In this document: positions 1 through 17,297 of the stretch, piece after piece
Layout of the letters: each line of letters opens with the position of its first letter
Position numbering within the stretch: position 1 is the stretch's first letter
NCBI GenBank assembly: GCA_963693365.1
Contig: CAVNZM010000001.1
Coordinates: 12,338,001-12,402,000, forward strand
DNA length: 64,000 bases
Direction: 5' to 3'
Source of the DNA: Amoebidium appalachense
Lineage: Eukaryota; Ichthyosporea
Program-made: the position numbers and the translations under genes
Notes under the pieces: generated by a model
Database searches by the model: none
The model's input: only the letters and a program-made list of their open reading frames with translations
Told to the model about the DNA's origin: nothing

Positions 1-378
1 GGGGGGGAAGGGGGGGGGGGGGGGGAGGGGGGGAAGGGGGGAGGGAGGGTAGGGTCTTTCTTTTTCTCTTCCTGTTATGCTCCAACTCTCTGAAGGGGTA
101 AATGTGAGTATATGTCATGCTTGTGTTAGTATTGAGTAATGTGCGATTTGTTGGGGTTTCTTTTCTTCTCATGGTTTGTTTTATCACTTCCATTCTCCTT
201 CTCCGAGTGATCTCTTCTCCTTCTCTCCGTAAAAAATAGCATAAGACAATTTAGAAAAAAAGTGCGGGCACATACGACAGAAATCAGCCAGAACGTGCTC
301 CCCCTCCAGAAAAGACAAGATCCCGTGACCTTCCGTTCGTCTCACACATTATGATGAATAACCGACATCAACAAACAC

Positions 379-379
379 A

Positions 380-431
<52 letters not shown>
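379..431. repeat. (CGCA)n microsatellite
   Basis: About thirteen repeats of a CGCA tetranucleotide, followed by short CA runs, in the intron after the IBR exon. Bases 1-340 to its left hold a G-rich run and unremarkable sequence with no exon I can support. Confidence 0.9.
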
Positions 432-499
432 CACACACCTCCGCACACACACCCCTTCCCACCCACTTGCACCCTGATCCACCCCCACAATGCACTCAC

Positions 500-2093
500 C
501 CTCGTGCCACGCCGTGCCACACTCAAAGCAGAAATCCAACCGGCACTTATCGCACGTGACTTTACTCTCAGACTGCTCATGCGAATGGTCTGCGGCCGTT
601 TTATCCCCGCTTAAAGGGTCTCTCTTTACTGGCGTGTTGCAGTTTAAAGTAGGGCACCATCTCGTGTTTGGGTCACGGTTGTGTTGACCGAGGGCTACAA
701 ATAGCTCATACCGGGCATACTGTATAAGGGGGGGAGGGGGGGGGGGGGGGGGGGGGGGAGGGGGGGGGGCATGGATTTTGAGGATGACGTGGGATTTATG
801 GTTGGGGGAGGGAGGGGGGGCAGGGAGGGAGGATGGGGGATGGATATGTCAGCGAGCCCTCTCACGGAAATATCCTGTGAGTCAGCGGTTGTGTTCGGTT
901 GTGCAAGCCTCTCCTCCTGTCCCTTCCACAGTATAGCACACACCCAGAGGGGTCTTCATGCTTTTTGGTGTCCCCGACCCCCTCCCCCATCTCAAGCTCA
1001 TCCCCCCCCCCTCCCCCCCCCCCTGCCCCCCGGGAAAAAAAAAGAAAAGAAGAAACCCGACAAACATCTCTAGGTAAAAATGCCCCCCCCCCCCCCCCCC
1101 CCCCCTCCCCCTCTCCCCCCCTCCCCCCCCCCCCCCCCAAACACACACACACACACCCCGCCCTTTCCACTCGTAACCACACACCTATGATAAGCATGTC
1201 ATACATCATAAACCTACCACGTCAGCAGGCAGGTTAGCCTTCAGCAAGTGCGCACTGAGGGGCACGGAGCAGGACGGACACCTGATGCCCGATACGTCCC
1301 CACTGTCTACCTGCAAATGGAGTGTGTAGGTGGGTGGGTGGGTGGGTGGGAGGGGGGAAAGGAGGGGGGGGGGGGGGGGGGGGGGTATTAGGTGAGGGGA
1401 TGGTGGTGGCGAGCCGGAACATGGATTTCCATAGTGGAATATGGGGCGCCGTAGCAAAGAGAGCAAAGGATGACACAACAATAAATCCATGTGACAATGT
1501 GCATTCTTGCAGGCAGGCAGGCACGTGCACACACGCCTGCACACAAGCACACACCTTTGACCTCAGATACCCTTCCAAGCAGGGTGCACAGAACCTACGC
1601 CCGCACTAGCCCACGTCCACCATCACCTCCACCACATCACAGGAGAAAAAAGGCAACAGCAAAACAAAAACACAAACCCCCCCCCCCCCCCCCCAAAAAA
1701 AAAAAAAAAAAAAAGAAAAAAAAGAAAAAGAAAAAGAAAAAGAAAAAGAAAAAGAAAGAAAAAGAAAAAGAAAGAAAGAAGAATAAAAAATACAACTAAA
1801 AATAAAAATAAAATAAAGAGTAAAAAAAGTGTATCCCTACTTTTCTTATTGTTTTATTTATACACACCTTTGACCTCAGATACCCCTCCAAGCACGGAGC
1901 ACAAAAGCTGCACCCGCACTGGCCCACGTCCACCATCGCCTCCGCCCGGCAGTACTCGAGGCACACGGCACACCAGTGCTCACTGTGTTCGCTGGCCTCC
2001 CTCTCCAGCCCGTGCAGGTTCACACCCTCAGCACCCAGCACCGTGGCTGCCGACCACCCGGCCGTGTTGTTGGTGCTCGCGTTGGTGTGGTTG

Positions 2094-2154
<61 letters not shown>

Positions 2155-2155
2155 C

Positions 2156-2231
<76 letters not shown>

Positions 2232-2309
2232 ATGCGTGTGCGTGGGCATGTGCGTGGGTGTGTGTGTGTGTGCGCGCGCGTGTGCGTGTTTGTGTGTGTA
2301 TGTGTGTGT

Positions 2310-2340
<31 letters not shown>

Positions 2341-3356
2341 CGAGGCTGAAATTGAGGAGGCTTTAAGGGATGTATGCATTAAACGGTTGGATTTTTGGAG
2401 TATGCATAGGAAACATCAAAAGGAAAAAAAAAGGTCTGTGTGTGTGTTGGGGGGGGGGGAGGGGGGGGGGGGGAAGGGATCAATTTTTGCCCATTTCCAT
2501 ACGTGAAAGTGCTACAATAGGACTAGGAGGAGGGTGGTGGGGGGAGGGGGAGAGAGTCCCAGGGAGATAAGTAAGGGCGACCGGGGGGGGGTAGTATCGG
2601 TGTTGTGTGTGTGTTGGTCAAGGAGGGACATGCGCTAGTGCCTGTAGGTGTTGGTTCCTTCGTACACCCATGTCGACGTGTGTACAGCATGCCAGAGCCT
2701 GCTTGTGTGTATATCTGTAATGCCTGTGGACTGTGGGTGTACAAGTGCGCGTGTGTGCCTGTCTGTGCGCGTGTGTATGTGAATGCGGCACACAAAATCC
2801 CGTGCGCTCGTGTGTATGTGTGCACATATGGACATGCAATGTGTGTGTGTGTGCAAGCGCACACGCTCAGATGTGTGCACCTGCATGCCTCCATGCACAT
2901 GTGCCAGCAACGAAAAAAAAAACATTGGAATAAAAATATAATAAAAATTATAAAAATCATTGAAAGGAAGAAAGAAAATGTGCTGGTCTGCAACATACCT
3001 GAGTGCAGTAGCAAGGGAAGGCGTGATGCTCTTAAACGACCGCAGACTCATCCCTGTAAGCTCCTGTGCGGGAAATAAAAAAAAAAAAAAAAAAAAAAAA
3101 AAAAGAAAGAAAGAAAAGAAAAGAAAAAGAAAAAAAAGAAAAGAAAAAAGTTGTCAGCAGATGCCTTCAACTGCTCACAAATGGTTAAGGTTTAGGTCAG
3201 CCGCTCTCAAATATTGCCTTATAAGGCGACTGATGGAGCCTTAGATATAAGAGCACCCACACCCAGCCAAACACACATGAGCACCCATGAACACATGGTC
3301 ATGTCATGTACCCACCCACCCACACAGACACAGACACACACACACATACACCTACC

Positions 3357-3388
<32 letters not shown>

Positions 3389-3423
3389 GAAGCATATATA
3401 CACCTACCCACCCACCCACCCAC

Positions 3424-3469
<46 letters not shown>

Positions 3470-3546
3470 ACCCACCCACCCACCCACCCACAGACACACA
3501 CACACACACCCACCCACCCACCCACCCACCCACCCACCCACCCACC

Positions 3547-3588
<42 letters not shown>

Positions 3589-4213
3589 CCATACCAGGTC
3601 TTGAGACGTCTGTCCGTGCCTACTCCTCGAACTCCGCTTCTCGTGAGCCTCATCCTGCTCCCGTGAAACCTGCTGAACACACCAATCAGACCACGGAGGA
3701 TAAAGCAGACGCAAGATTGCTAAAAACGAAAAAAAAAAAAAAAAAAAAAGGGGGGGGGGGGGGGGGGAGGGGGGGGGGGGGGGGGGTGGGGTGAGGGTGC
3801 AAGTGGCAGTTTGCAGATAGAGGTGACATGAGAAAATAGAAGAAACACAAAAATGTTAGAAAGACGGTAGCTAGAAACATAAACGATTGACTGGGTTGAA
3901 ACTGCGCGATAATAGGCTGCGGAAATTGGTTCTCACATTGATGCCAAAAGAAAACAACAACGACCGCGCACACGCGCGCACAAAAAGCCGCCAGATCTGA
4001 ACACGTCCAAAAGAACGAACACCCGATCACGCACCAATTCATCTACACCTACCTATGCCAAGCGTGATTATCACTTTTAACAAGACACGTATCCACACTT
4101 AAGAACTCGTTAGAGCTCAACTGCATGTTTCCATGGTAGCCTTGTTGCTATCCCTGCCCTTTTCTTCCCCATTCCCTCTCGGAAAACACACCCAATTAAC
4201 ACACCCACAGGGG

Positions 4214-4245
<32 letters not shown>

Positions 4246-4777
4246 CACACACATCTTCACCAGTACAAGTCGTGAAATTCTTTACCCGGCACATCACTCA
4301 ACATAGCGAAAGCCGAAAAGGGCAACACGAGAAAAGCTCCCACACAACCCGCAGTATCGCCCCACCCTTCTCTACTCCTTCCCCTTCACCCAGCATGTGT
4401 GCAAGTGAGGCCATTGTGCTACGCACATCATGGCTGCCAACCATATCCATCTGCTCCAGCGCATTGTCACCACCATCGTTGTAAGTTCATCCCCCAAAAC
4501 AACCAGAAGATGCCAAACGCACAAGCAGCAGCCATTCTCCTTACAAAAAACATCCATGTTCCCGAAATCATTTACATACCAGCGCAAACAAGATGCTGCT
4601 CCCTGCTGGCTGACCAGAGGACACAACTTCCTCTGCATACCCTCCCTCCTGCACCACAATCGTCGAATGGGTGCTCGTAAACTCCACTGTTGTCATCTTT
4701 TCCCATGTTACCTCCACCGGCTGCTTGCCGACATGCTCGACAACATGCTTGACCAGAATTGGGCTAGAACTAGCCAT
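500..4777 (-). CDS. RBR (RING-IBR-RING) E3 ubiquitin ligase, RNF144-like, 3' end beyond left edge
   Basis: Multi-exon minus-strand gene; seen exons 4580-4777, 3595-3669, 2999-3063, 1868-2093, 1218-1310, 866-916 and 500-719, with matching phases from 3669 onward. RBR ligases take ubiquitin from an E2 onto a RING2 cysteine before passing it to substrate. The 1868-2093 exon carries RING1 (CAVC, then [10 protein letters not shown]), whose C-x-C spacing is that of RNF144-type RBRs; the next exon adds IRCPSC. Exon 500-719 holds the IBR domain: RWCPTLNC, later [19 protein letters not shown]. The donor at 499-494 is GTGAGT, and the RING2 exon with the catalytic cysteine is not found in bases 1-340, so the gene leaves the window. 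The start is the ATG at 4777 in a good context (AAGATGG). The first exon (66 codons, phase 0) is joined by inference; a second exon near 4370-4456 is possible but unresolved, so exon 1 could belong to another gene. Confidence 0.8.
1559..1640 (-). pseudogene. Degenerate tandem copy of the RING1 exon end
   Basis: This stretch is a diverged copy of 1861-1942, the 3' part of the RING1 exon plus its donor site. It still reads [13 protein letters not shown] up to a GTGTGT donor, but the Gln codon before the zinc-binding cysteines has become TAG (1606-1608) and the next cysteine of the C-x-C pair reads Arg. It lies inside the intron between the RING1 exon and the 1218-1310 exon, whose phases join without it. 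I infer it is a non-functional exon duplicate; if spliced in, it would truncate the protein. Confidence 0.75.
2094..2340. repeat. (GT)n array followed by poly(G)
   Basis: A GT array with short CG interruptions, ending in a 30-base G run. On the minus strand, where the ubiquitin ligase is transcribed, the CA repeat ends in CACAG exactly at the acceptor of the RING1 exon (exon begins at 2093), so the microsatellite itself supplies the 3' splice site. Confidence 0.9.
3306..3592. repeat. (CA)n / (CCCA)n compound microsatellite
   Basis: Alternating blocks of ACAC and CCCACCCA fill most of the intron between exons 3595-3669 and 2999-3063 of the ubiquitin ligase. Read on the transcribed strand it starts a few bases after the GTATGG donor as a GT-rich run. 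The many His/Thr or Cys/Val reading frames here are repeat artefacts. Confidence 0.9.
4211..4247. repeat. (GGCA)n microsatellite
   Basis: About nine tandem GGCA units. They lie between the proposed first exon of the ubiquitin ligase and its next confirmed exon. Confidence 0.85.
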
Positions 4778-6390
4778 CTTCGCGCGTTGAAACTAAATGC
4801 GCAAGCGCGCAAGTTCGTATGCCACCACACCGCCAAAAAAAGAGGCAAATACGTGTGGAGGTAGGTCTCTGGTAAAGAACGAATCGGCTTTAGAGTTTCA
4901 GAAGATTATGCTGAATCCAACTATTGTCATTGCGTCAGATGTGTGCTCTTGCGCGCTCTCGTGTGCTCGCTACTAAAAGCAAGAACCGAGAAGGAGCAAA
5001 AATTATAGTCCGGCTCGTTCGATTCCTTCGCACCTGTGAAGCAAAGGGAGGGATGTCATGAGTGAATTAGAACAGAATTTATGTTTCTCTACTTATACAT
5101 GTGAAAAGAGGTGAGGGAAGAAACCTCGGTCACGGCAAGGCAAAACGACATTCAACCGGAACGAAAATCACGAACTTACCGACGCCAACACTAAATGCTG
5201 GGGAAAACACTACCTTATCCAAAACCCTGGGTCATTCCTTGTGAAACACAAACAATAAACACAAACAAGCAAGGCTACTCTCAGCTTCGCAAGAATACTG
5301 TTTCTACCAGGTAACAACGCCTTTTCTAGCACTTGAGCACGAAGTGAAGAATTCAACTGCTTTGTGAAACCCACAATCCAACTAAACCGAAAGTGTATTC
5401 CACACGTAAAGCAAATACAAGATGCCCCAGGCACGCACGTCTAGAAACACGTTAGGCTCTGCAAACACGCCGATGCAACTGCCAACTTTTTTGACTTGTG
5501 TTGGGGCTCGTTTTCAGTTCATATACATACCTTCGCAAACACTTTCTTGCAGCGGCGCTCAGAATATTGGGAAAGAACACTAGTCAAAGCGCTCGGCTTC
5601 TAAATGAACACGGGGTCTGAATAGAAAAACTACTGCATTAATCAGCAATGTCGTCGTCCCGAACAAAACAAACTAACTATGTGCCTTCGTGTGCGAAAAC
5701 GGATGGGACTCAGTTTAGGCACTAAGAAAGCCAGATGAGCGGAGAAAGGCACAAGCTTCACCGCTATATATGTGCTTCCTGTAATTTTACTCCTCCATAA
5801 ACAATGGATTGAAAAGTATAAACATACCAGTGATAAACCGCTTCAACAAAACAGAAGTGTTTGAACGCAACAAAGCTTCCCCTTGGGCGTGTGCTGTTGA
5901 GATGACCGTCTTGGGTCAAGCAGCCCTTGTGACGTCAATGCTCGAACAAAATAGGGTTTGAAACCCACTTTACAAATTTATACAAATACACTGAAACTAT
6001 AATAATCGATTGGTTATCCTAGGTGAATGAAGCTCCGTAATTTTCACCCTAAAGCGGTCAATTTTCCGAAAAGCAAGGTATGTGCACACAAAATGTTTAG
6101 CCCTAGCTGTGGTGTCGCGTAACCCAATCAAAAACTGTGAGCCAGAGCAATGGCCCACGATTATTGGCTGCATTTTCCGCACATAAGATTCCGAACCCAA
6201 ACAGAAACTTTGCGCAGCGCCTGTGACATTCGTTGCTGTGCCGTTTTTTTTTTTTTTGGGTATATGATGACTTTTGGGCCGGGGGATGTGCTGTTTATTA
6301 CCGACATTTATGTGAGCTGTATGATGAGTTACTTGAGAAAATGTCTTTATCCTAGCTCCTCCTTCACTCCCAACTCCTCATTTTAACCCC

Positions 6391-6438
<48 letters not shown>

Positions 6439-7496
6439 CCATATGGCCATTTGCCACCACCACCACCACGACCACACACACACACACACAGGCCTGTACA
6501 CACGTACACACACAAACACACTCCACATCCCCACCCCACCAGTCCCATCCTCGCATGCATATTCCCCTCCCGGTCCGGCGAGTTCGACATGCTAATATAC
6601 AATGCAACATGTGGAAACTGCCTTTCTCGACTCATGATCATGGCATGCCACGGTCCCTTGTCAGATTATTGGTTCTGCAATAACAAAGGTGCAAGACCGG
6701 TGAGGGTGGCATGGAGGCACCATTACAAAGCCGCAAACACATACTCTAGATGTCGCCTCGCATCCCTACATATGTGCCACGTCGCCTGTTCATGCATGCA
6801 AGATAGGCTGTGGGCTCTCTGGGGCTTGGCCCAACTAGTACTCGAGGCTGCAGCCGCTGCAGTTAGTTTTTGAGCAGTTGCCAATTTCAAATTCACAACT
6901 ATTTGGTTGCTTTGCTTGCCGTATTCACATCAAGTGTTGGCCAACTCACAATTCTGCAGCGAAAATCTCTTTTGTCTGTTTTCCGGACAACAGACTGTAC
7001 CAGCTAGGATTCACCGTGATTTCAAAGGTTGCACACACGTGAGACTTTCCCATATGCCCACTACTTATGATGGTGGCATGATCGCCACAGGGAACAGGTT
7101 AACATGAAAAAACATGTACTGTGCTTCAACTTGTACCACAGCACGGCGGTGGGCCTGCGTGCACTTGCACACGCAAACTTTACAGTGATATAACTGTCAC
7201 AGGGCCTACAAAAAATGGACATAGCCTAAAGCATGCCCATCCTGGATCATTGCGCTATAGACTATAGAGCCCAAGCCAAGTGCACAGGAGCTCTGTGCAA
7301 AATCGAAAACTTTTGTGAACGAAAAGCCAAACTTTGAGGAACAAACAAAGAGCAAAACATGACCATCCTCTCTTGCCCCTTCCAAAGCTAGCAACAAGGC
7401 ATATGCATATGCCATTTCAGAACATCAGTAAAAAAGCATATGCTACAAACTAAACTACACCATCGACATCTCCACAACTACAATAGAAGGAGGTTT
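4778..7496. other. Intergenic region without a supported gene
   Basis: Spacer between the proposed 5' end of the ubiquitin ligase and the 3' end of the copper chaperone gene. It has a poly(C) tract of about 47 bases at 6390-6436 and short CA runs near 6475-6525. Open frames are short and show no motif or consistent splice pattern. Confidence 0.6.
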
Positions 7497-11456
<3,960 letters not shown>

Positions 11457-11970
11457 CTTGCCTGCTTGCACAGATAGTAATCTTCTGGAAAAAAGGGCGT
11501 TTGCTTTCAGCAGCTTTGCTCGGCAAAACATGAGACTTTTCCAAGTTGTGGACAAAACTAAAACAGAAATTTTTGTGCGTGGTGAAGGCCAAAAAAGTTC
11601 GCCGATCGATGTGTGCACATCTCTCTCCCTCGTTTATATCATATTTCCTCGATAGCACTTATCCGTTTATATCACACAGTACTGTGCAGTTACTATAGTA
11701 TTAGTACGTACTACGGTCGGGACGTTGCCTTATAACCTGTAGGGGTTAGGCTACAGAAGCCCGGGTCCGGCCAGGAAATTTACAGGACTTGTGGTTTTTC
11801 ATCTAAAGAACAACGTGAAGTCCTATGTCTCAAACCCCATAAGATATAATAACCTGCCTGAGCTCGAGGTGGTTCATTTCGTACGCGTTACAGGCATGTG
11901 ACAACCGTTTGAAAGGCAATGCAATTATCTGCAGCTGGCTCCATCCCCTCCCCCTCCCCCCTCCCCCTCA

Positions 11971-12001
<31 letters not shown>

Positions 12002-12022
12002 TCCCCCAACACACGCACACAT

Positions 12023-12055
<33 letters not shown>

Positions 12056-12970
12056 ACCACCACCACCATCACCCCTACCGCAAAAGATACATAGGCATAA
12101 AAGCCTTCCCACCTCCTATTCCCCTCCCCCCCCCTCCACCCCCCTCCACCCCCCTCCCCCCGGCCACCCTACAAAAAAGTTAACTTATGATAGTAATAAT
12201 AATGATAATGATAATGCCGATGATACCAATAATAATAGTAATCAGTAATAAATCCCCCCCTCCTCCCCCTCCCCCCCTGGGCCAAAAAAAGATCTTATAC
12301 AACATTAATAGATTCCTGTAGCCAACCAGTATAAGTCACCAGCCCTTGCGCACGCGCGTTGTGACTTCAAGCGCATTTTGGAATTAGAAAAGCAAACTGC
12401 ACTCGCTTTATTTAGCTAACCGAAAAACGAAAATCTTTGCAGGTGCATTCTGGCATTCATCCCAAAATGTCCCTAAAAGGCCGAGGTACTCCACAGGAAA
12501 AGTCGGACTAGTGAAATGCTACACCTTATATGGCATTTAATTAACATAGTCATGCATCAAAGTCCTCTTGATTCTAGGCTACATTTTTGAACGAACGGTT
12601 TCAATCTGCGGCTCGATTGGAAGTTATCTAACTAGTGTGCGGACTTTCCTCCTTTTGTTTTTCCCCCTCCGCTCCCCCCCCTCCCCCCGCCCCGCCCCCT
12701 CCTCCTTCCCCCCACGCATCTCCGCTCCCTACCTCGTACTAGCAACTGTTTTGGCCTGTAACTCGGTGTGGACCAATTTCTGTTCAAAAGTAACAGAGCA
12801 TACCAAGTTATGAACACTGGGTGCTTTGTTACTGCAGCTTTCGGCTAACGCCTCCGTGATATCCTAGTTAAACATATGAAGCTTTGCCAAATGCAAGGGA
12901 GCAACCCTCCCCGCGGCATGCGCAATACTGGAGAAGAAAAAACAGGGTTTCAGAAAGCAGTAGCCGCAAA
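11457..12970. other. Intergenic spacer upstream of the copper chaperone
   Basis: Holds the presumed promoter of the copper chaperone (transcribed leftward from about 11456) and the 3' flank of the RGS gene. A C-rich stretch with CA and CCA repeats lies at 11940-12070 and a run of AAT/GAT triplets at 12185-12250. I see no convincing exon. Confidence 0.5.
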
Positions 12971-13690
12971 TTATGAAGCTTTTGCGGGGCCCATACCCGG
13001 AGGCGGCGCGCTGCTAAGCATATCCATTAGTGTATCAAACCCGCCTTCTTTGTCCATACTCCCCCTGCGTGCCTGCGGTTTGAAAGCAAACAACCCTTGG
13101 AAGTTTGAGGGGGGTTTTTCTTTGCGCGGGGTGGCCGGTGATGATGTGACGCTGGAAGGGCGCGATGATGACGATCCGCTGTTTTGTTTTGTGAGTTTGT
13201 TCTTTCCGGATTTATCTTTCCCGTTTTCCGAATCCACGCTTGTAGCACTTGATATGCTTGAACGACGGGATCCTGGGTTTCTGTTGAGGGAGTCGCCTCC
13301 ATCGTACGAGCGCAGAAACTTTTTGTAAGAGTCTGTGCGCATGAGCGTATAGACGTGGTACTGGGCGTCCTCAAATACGTAAGACCCAAACTGGTTAGAA
13401 TCTAGTGCTTCCTTCACTTGCCCCCTGATTGTCTGCGATATGTTAATTTCGTATTTCGCGTTGGGGCCCATATATTCGTCATAAATATCCAGAGACTTGG
13501 ATTTTATGGCTGCTTTGTGATCCCCCGACTTAATTTCCAGCCCCTTTATGCTCTGAACCGCCTCCCAAAAGAGGAGGTTTTCTGTGCAGTGCTGCTCTTT
13601 CAGGTACTTGCGGAAATCTTGAAGAGGGGGCCATTGTGTGTACCCTAGCAGAACGTCAAGCAGCTCTGGCTGCTTTTCACTGCGTGACAT
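12971..13690 (-). CDS. RGS-domain protein (regulator of G-protein signalling), single exon
   Basis: An open frame of 239 codons from the ATG at 13690 (context GAAAATGTC). The frame stays open upstream to 13783, but without an ATG, so I chose this start. RGS proteins speed GTP hydrolysis by G-alpha subunits. The domain spans about residues 15-127, with hallmarks ENLLFWEAV (residues 37-45), a central SLDIYDEYM helix, and YTLMRTDSYKKFL (114-126), which matches the family's ending (LM..DSY..FL). The C-terminal 110 residues are Ser/Lys/Pro-rich and look disordered, with RRSS and RRGS sites that could be phosphorylated. There is no membrane segment, DEP or GGL domain, so it resembles small RGS proteins. 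An upstream coding exon joined near 13690-13790 cannot be excluded. Confidence 0.88.
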   Translation of the reverse strand: MSRSEKQPELLDVLLGYTQWPPLQDFRKYLKEQHCTENLLFWEAVQSIKGLEIKSGDHKAAIKSKSLDIYDEYMGPNAKYEINISQTIRGQVKEALDSNQFGSYVFEDAQYHVYTLMRTDSYKKFLRSYDGGDSLNRNPGSRRSSISSATSVDSENGKDKSGKNKLTKQNSGSSSSRPSSVTSSPATPRKEKPPSNFQGLFAFKPQARRGSMDKEGGFDTLMDMLSSAPPPGMGPAKAS

Positions 13691-13783
13691 TTTCTCGTTG
13701 TGTTCTGATGATGTCAATAGAAAATTATGGAAATGAAAGGCACCTCTGCAAGTCTTGGAATCCGGAACGAACACTTCCACCAC

Positions 13784-15662
13784 GGTGAATAATATGTCAA
13801 ATTTCTGTAAGGGAGCGTATCAGTAGCTATGTCGGGATTGTTTGCCAATAAGTATAATGATATATCAAGAAAAACTACGTTTGTAGTCAGAGAGCAGAAA
13901 TGAAAAGGCTGTCGGTTAAACTGAATTCGCTAACTTAGATTCACAGTACCTGGTTCAGTAGGCTTAGGTTTCTTAACTGTATGCACTTTCGCTGCAGATC
14001 TGTACGAGCATTGACATTCTACTCTTGTGCATGATATTTCCCTCGCTAGCTACTCTTTTAAAACTTTAAAAAGGAGCAAAGAATCTTTACAAAACTAATA
14101 ATACACTTGGTTGGATACATGTTTGTTTATAAAAACTGCTTTTGCCGCATACCAAGTAGCTGCATCTGTGGGAAGCCAATCAGAAATGGCTACTGCATGC
14201 AAATTTCGAGCGCTTGAGGGGGGCAAATCATAATTCAGCAAGGGCTAAATCCAGAACGGAGTCTCCAGAGGAGCAAACTCAAGCGAGCCCAAATACTCAC
14301 CCACCCTACACTTTAATATAGAACTAAATCACAGGCCACTGATGCTAAAAATCATTCCATACTGTTTTTTTTTTCTCCCATCAGTATACTCTATTGATTG
14401 GAAAAAACAATACACGTCCGCCTGAACTTGAATTCAATCTTTGCCCCAGTTCAGTAAAATGCTCCTATTGGACGATCGTGCACCACGTTCATCATTATTC
14501 AACGTTCTCCGAGCGCACGTTGTTTACACGACACCTGCTTATATAAAAACAATTGGCACGAGTAATGTATGGATGGCAATTTCAGTCAAAGCAGATTATT
14601 TTTTTTTGGTTCAGGCTGATAAATAAAGGCTTATTAAAGTTATTTTGGCTTCAGGGCCATTCGCAGGCAGGGAGTCACTTTGCGGATGATGGAAGTGTGG
14701 GGGCTCGAACTCTTCGGGCTTCGAAATTTGCGGGCATACTAAAGGGCCAGGCGTTTATCCTTTCCTCCGTCTAAGGTTCACCCTGGTGTGGAGTCACTTG
14801 ACACAAGAGATTGCTTGTTCGTATATTATTATGAAATATTAAAGGCGGAGACAATCGTTTAAACCATGGGGGCACAGCTCCAGGCACATCCGTTTGGTGA
14901 ATTGTCCCGTGGCACTGCTCCAGCGATGCAGGGTTCGAACACAGCGTCCGAAGTTCTTTGTGATACGTTTTTGGCCAATCCGGGTCGCCCAACTGTTTTG
15001 ATTCAACTTTTTTGTGTTGTGTTGACTTGCCTGCCGGCATTCTGGGGTTTTCAAAGGAAGAAACTGAATGTGAAATGAAGTTATGAAGGCACAGAATCAG
15101 TATAAAAAAATAGGGGTCATACTATAAATGTATATGCAATTTGTTTACCCTTGGAAGTACTCTGAGAATCCCACATGCATTTCGTCAATTAGCTGGACTC
15201 CTTGAGCATGACCATCATCGATCTACATCCATTCCCCATCCAATTCCCCATCCCATCCGATTCACGGATGTCATCAGTAAAAGTCTTCGTTTTGCTACCG
15301 GATTCTAGTGGAAGCACGCACCCAGTATTTTTCTTGCCACGTGACATATATAATATACTTTCTGTGTACGATGGGGGAGCAGTAAGAGGTGTTTCAGAAC
15401 GCATGACACGAGTCTACGTAGTATACGATGAATTGGTGATGAGATCTTGTTAAAACGTAGCCTACTACTGCCGATACAAATGTTTTCAGTAACAGAGCGG
15501 CCACGGTTGGGTAAATGAGGTTCAAAAACCACACAACCAAGCAGAAAATTTTATAATATCACCCTTCTAGAAGAAAAGAAGAGCAAAAGAATACTTTTTC
15601 GTTTGAAAAACCCCCAATTGATAATTGTAGAACAGGTAGTTCCGAAATCTATCAGCACCAAC
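13784..15662. other. Intergenic spacer between divergent genes
   Basis: Region between the RGS gene (leftward) and the unknown gene beginning at 15663 (rightward), so it probably holds both promoters. It is relatively free of microsatellites. It contains isolated CCAAT-type motifs (for example AGCCAATCAGAAAT near 14175). The short open frames show no support. Confidence 0.5.
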
Positions 15663-15966
15663 ATGTCTCCCAACGAGAAAAAGAGTACCCACTTTGGGTT
15701 TCTTTCAGCCCTGGGCAAAGGAAAGCAACGCAAGCAGAAGGCTATGGAGGCATGGAATGCCACTTCAGAAGGCGAAAACGACGCCGTGTTTGAAGAAAAG
15801 GTGGGTGCTGGTCACGTATTTTATAGACTTTTTTGTTTGGATTGGGGTCGTGTTGGTGTGAGTGAACAGGTGTCCATGTGCTTCATGTTTAACAATAACA
15901 TATGTCAAACGTGCTTACACACGGCGAGGGTGTGTAATAAAAGCTTTGAACAATAATAACCACTTC

Positions 15967-16033
<67 letters not shown>

Positions 16034-17129
16034 GTGTGTGTGTACATGCAGAGACGGTCTAGTATTAGTATCCTAACTACCATTGGACAGGTACACATCA
16101 GTTTCTTTCCCGTTTCCACCCATCTAGCCACATATATGGCCACAAGCACACGTCACATTACTCGAACACCCGCCTCAAAACTTTCTTTCCTCCCTCTAAG
16201 CCAATCCCCCAATACCCCCCCCCCCCCCCCTCACACACACACACCAACCCACCCCCACCCGTCTCTCCCCTCTACGTTGCCCCCGAACCTGGGCCACCAA
16301 ACCACCTACGAGCCCCCCCTTCCCCTTTCCCCATTCAATTATGGGCCCAAGGGCCAACTATCCCCTAGGAAATCCCCCCCTCCCCCCCCCTCCTTCCTTG
16401 CTTTTATTCCTCTCAGCACACCCCTACTTCCCCCCTCGCCCTTGCACTGCTACATCTGTGAATCCAGCAGCCTCTGTTTATCAACAATCTGTCTCGCATT
16501 TCTTGCCACAGAATCTTTCACCCACGCGGGGAGGGGGGTGGGGGGAGGGGGGAGGGAGGGGGGATAATCTAATCTGGCATTTCTTCGGAAACAGATATGT
16601 AGTTTAAGGGAAATACACTATGCTTAGGCTTTAAAAAAATGTGAGTGAAAGCCTTTCTGAAAGGTCAGAGAAAATGGTAACTCTCACGGCTTAACCCCTT
16701 TGCTACCTGCTACCAATACTGGCACTGCATAACTATCAGTATTGGCTGAAGGTAAATATCCAGGTAAACTTATGCCATTAATTTTGTGCCCTCCAACACC
16801 AGTCCCATTTAACACGCGTTGGCTTAACTTAACGTGACAATTCTTAACCCTATCAGCCTCATTGGCCCGCACTTACATTGAAATAGAATAAACCATCTGT
16901 TAACCTTTTTCGTGCAACACAGATGCGAGACCCGCACCTTCCCGACGACACCGTCTTTAACTTTCAGCTGCAGTTAAAGGGAGTCGAGCCACAAGCGGGA
17001 GATGCTTATGCACAAAGGCAGGATCGTACGGCCACGGCAATAGCAAAGCACAGGGGTGCAAGCGAGGGTACGGCGTGCATGGCCCAGGTGTCTATAAATG
17101 GTTTGTTTACCGCTCCCCCCCCTCCCCCC

Positions 17130-17209
<80 letters not shown>

Positions 17210-17251
17210 CGCGCATGCACGCACACCCCCCCCCCTCCCCCCTGCATCAAA

Positions 17252-17297
<46 letters not shown>

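Noticed and set aside
351-614. His/Thr- and Cys/Val-rich open frames over CA/GT arrays (here and at about 2020-2380, 7661-8088, 17075-17880, 22130-22707, 32357-32917, 55678-56140)
   Set aside because: They are translations of microsatellites, open on both strands, with no splice or motif support.
14866-14960. tRNA-like GGTTCGAAC word at about 14927
   Set aside because: There is no matching A box and no cloverleaf can be drawn; chance match to a B box.
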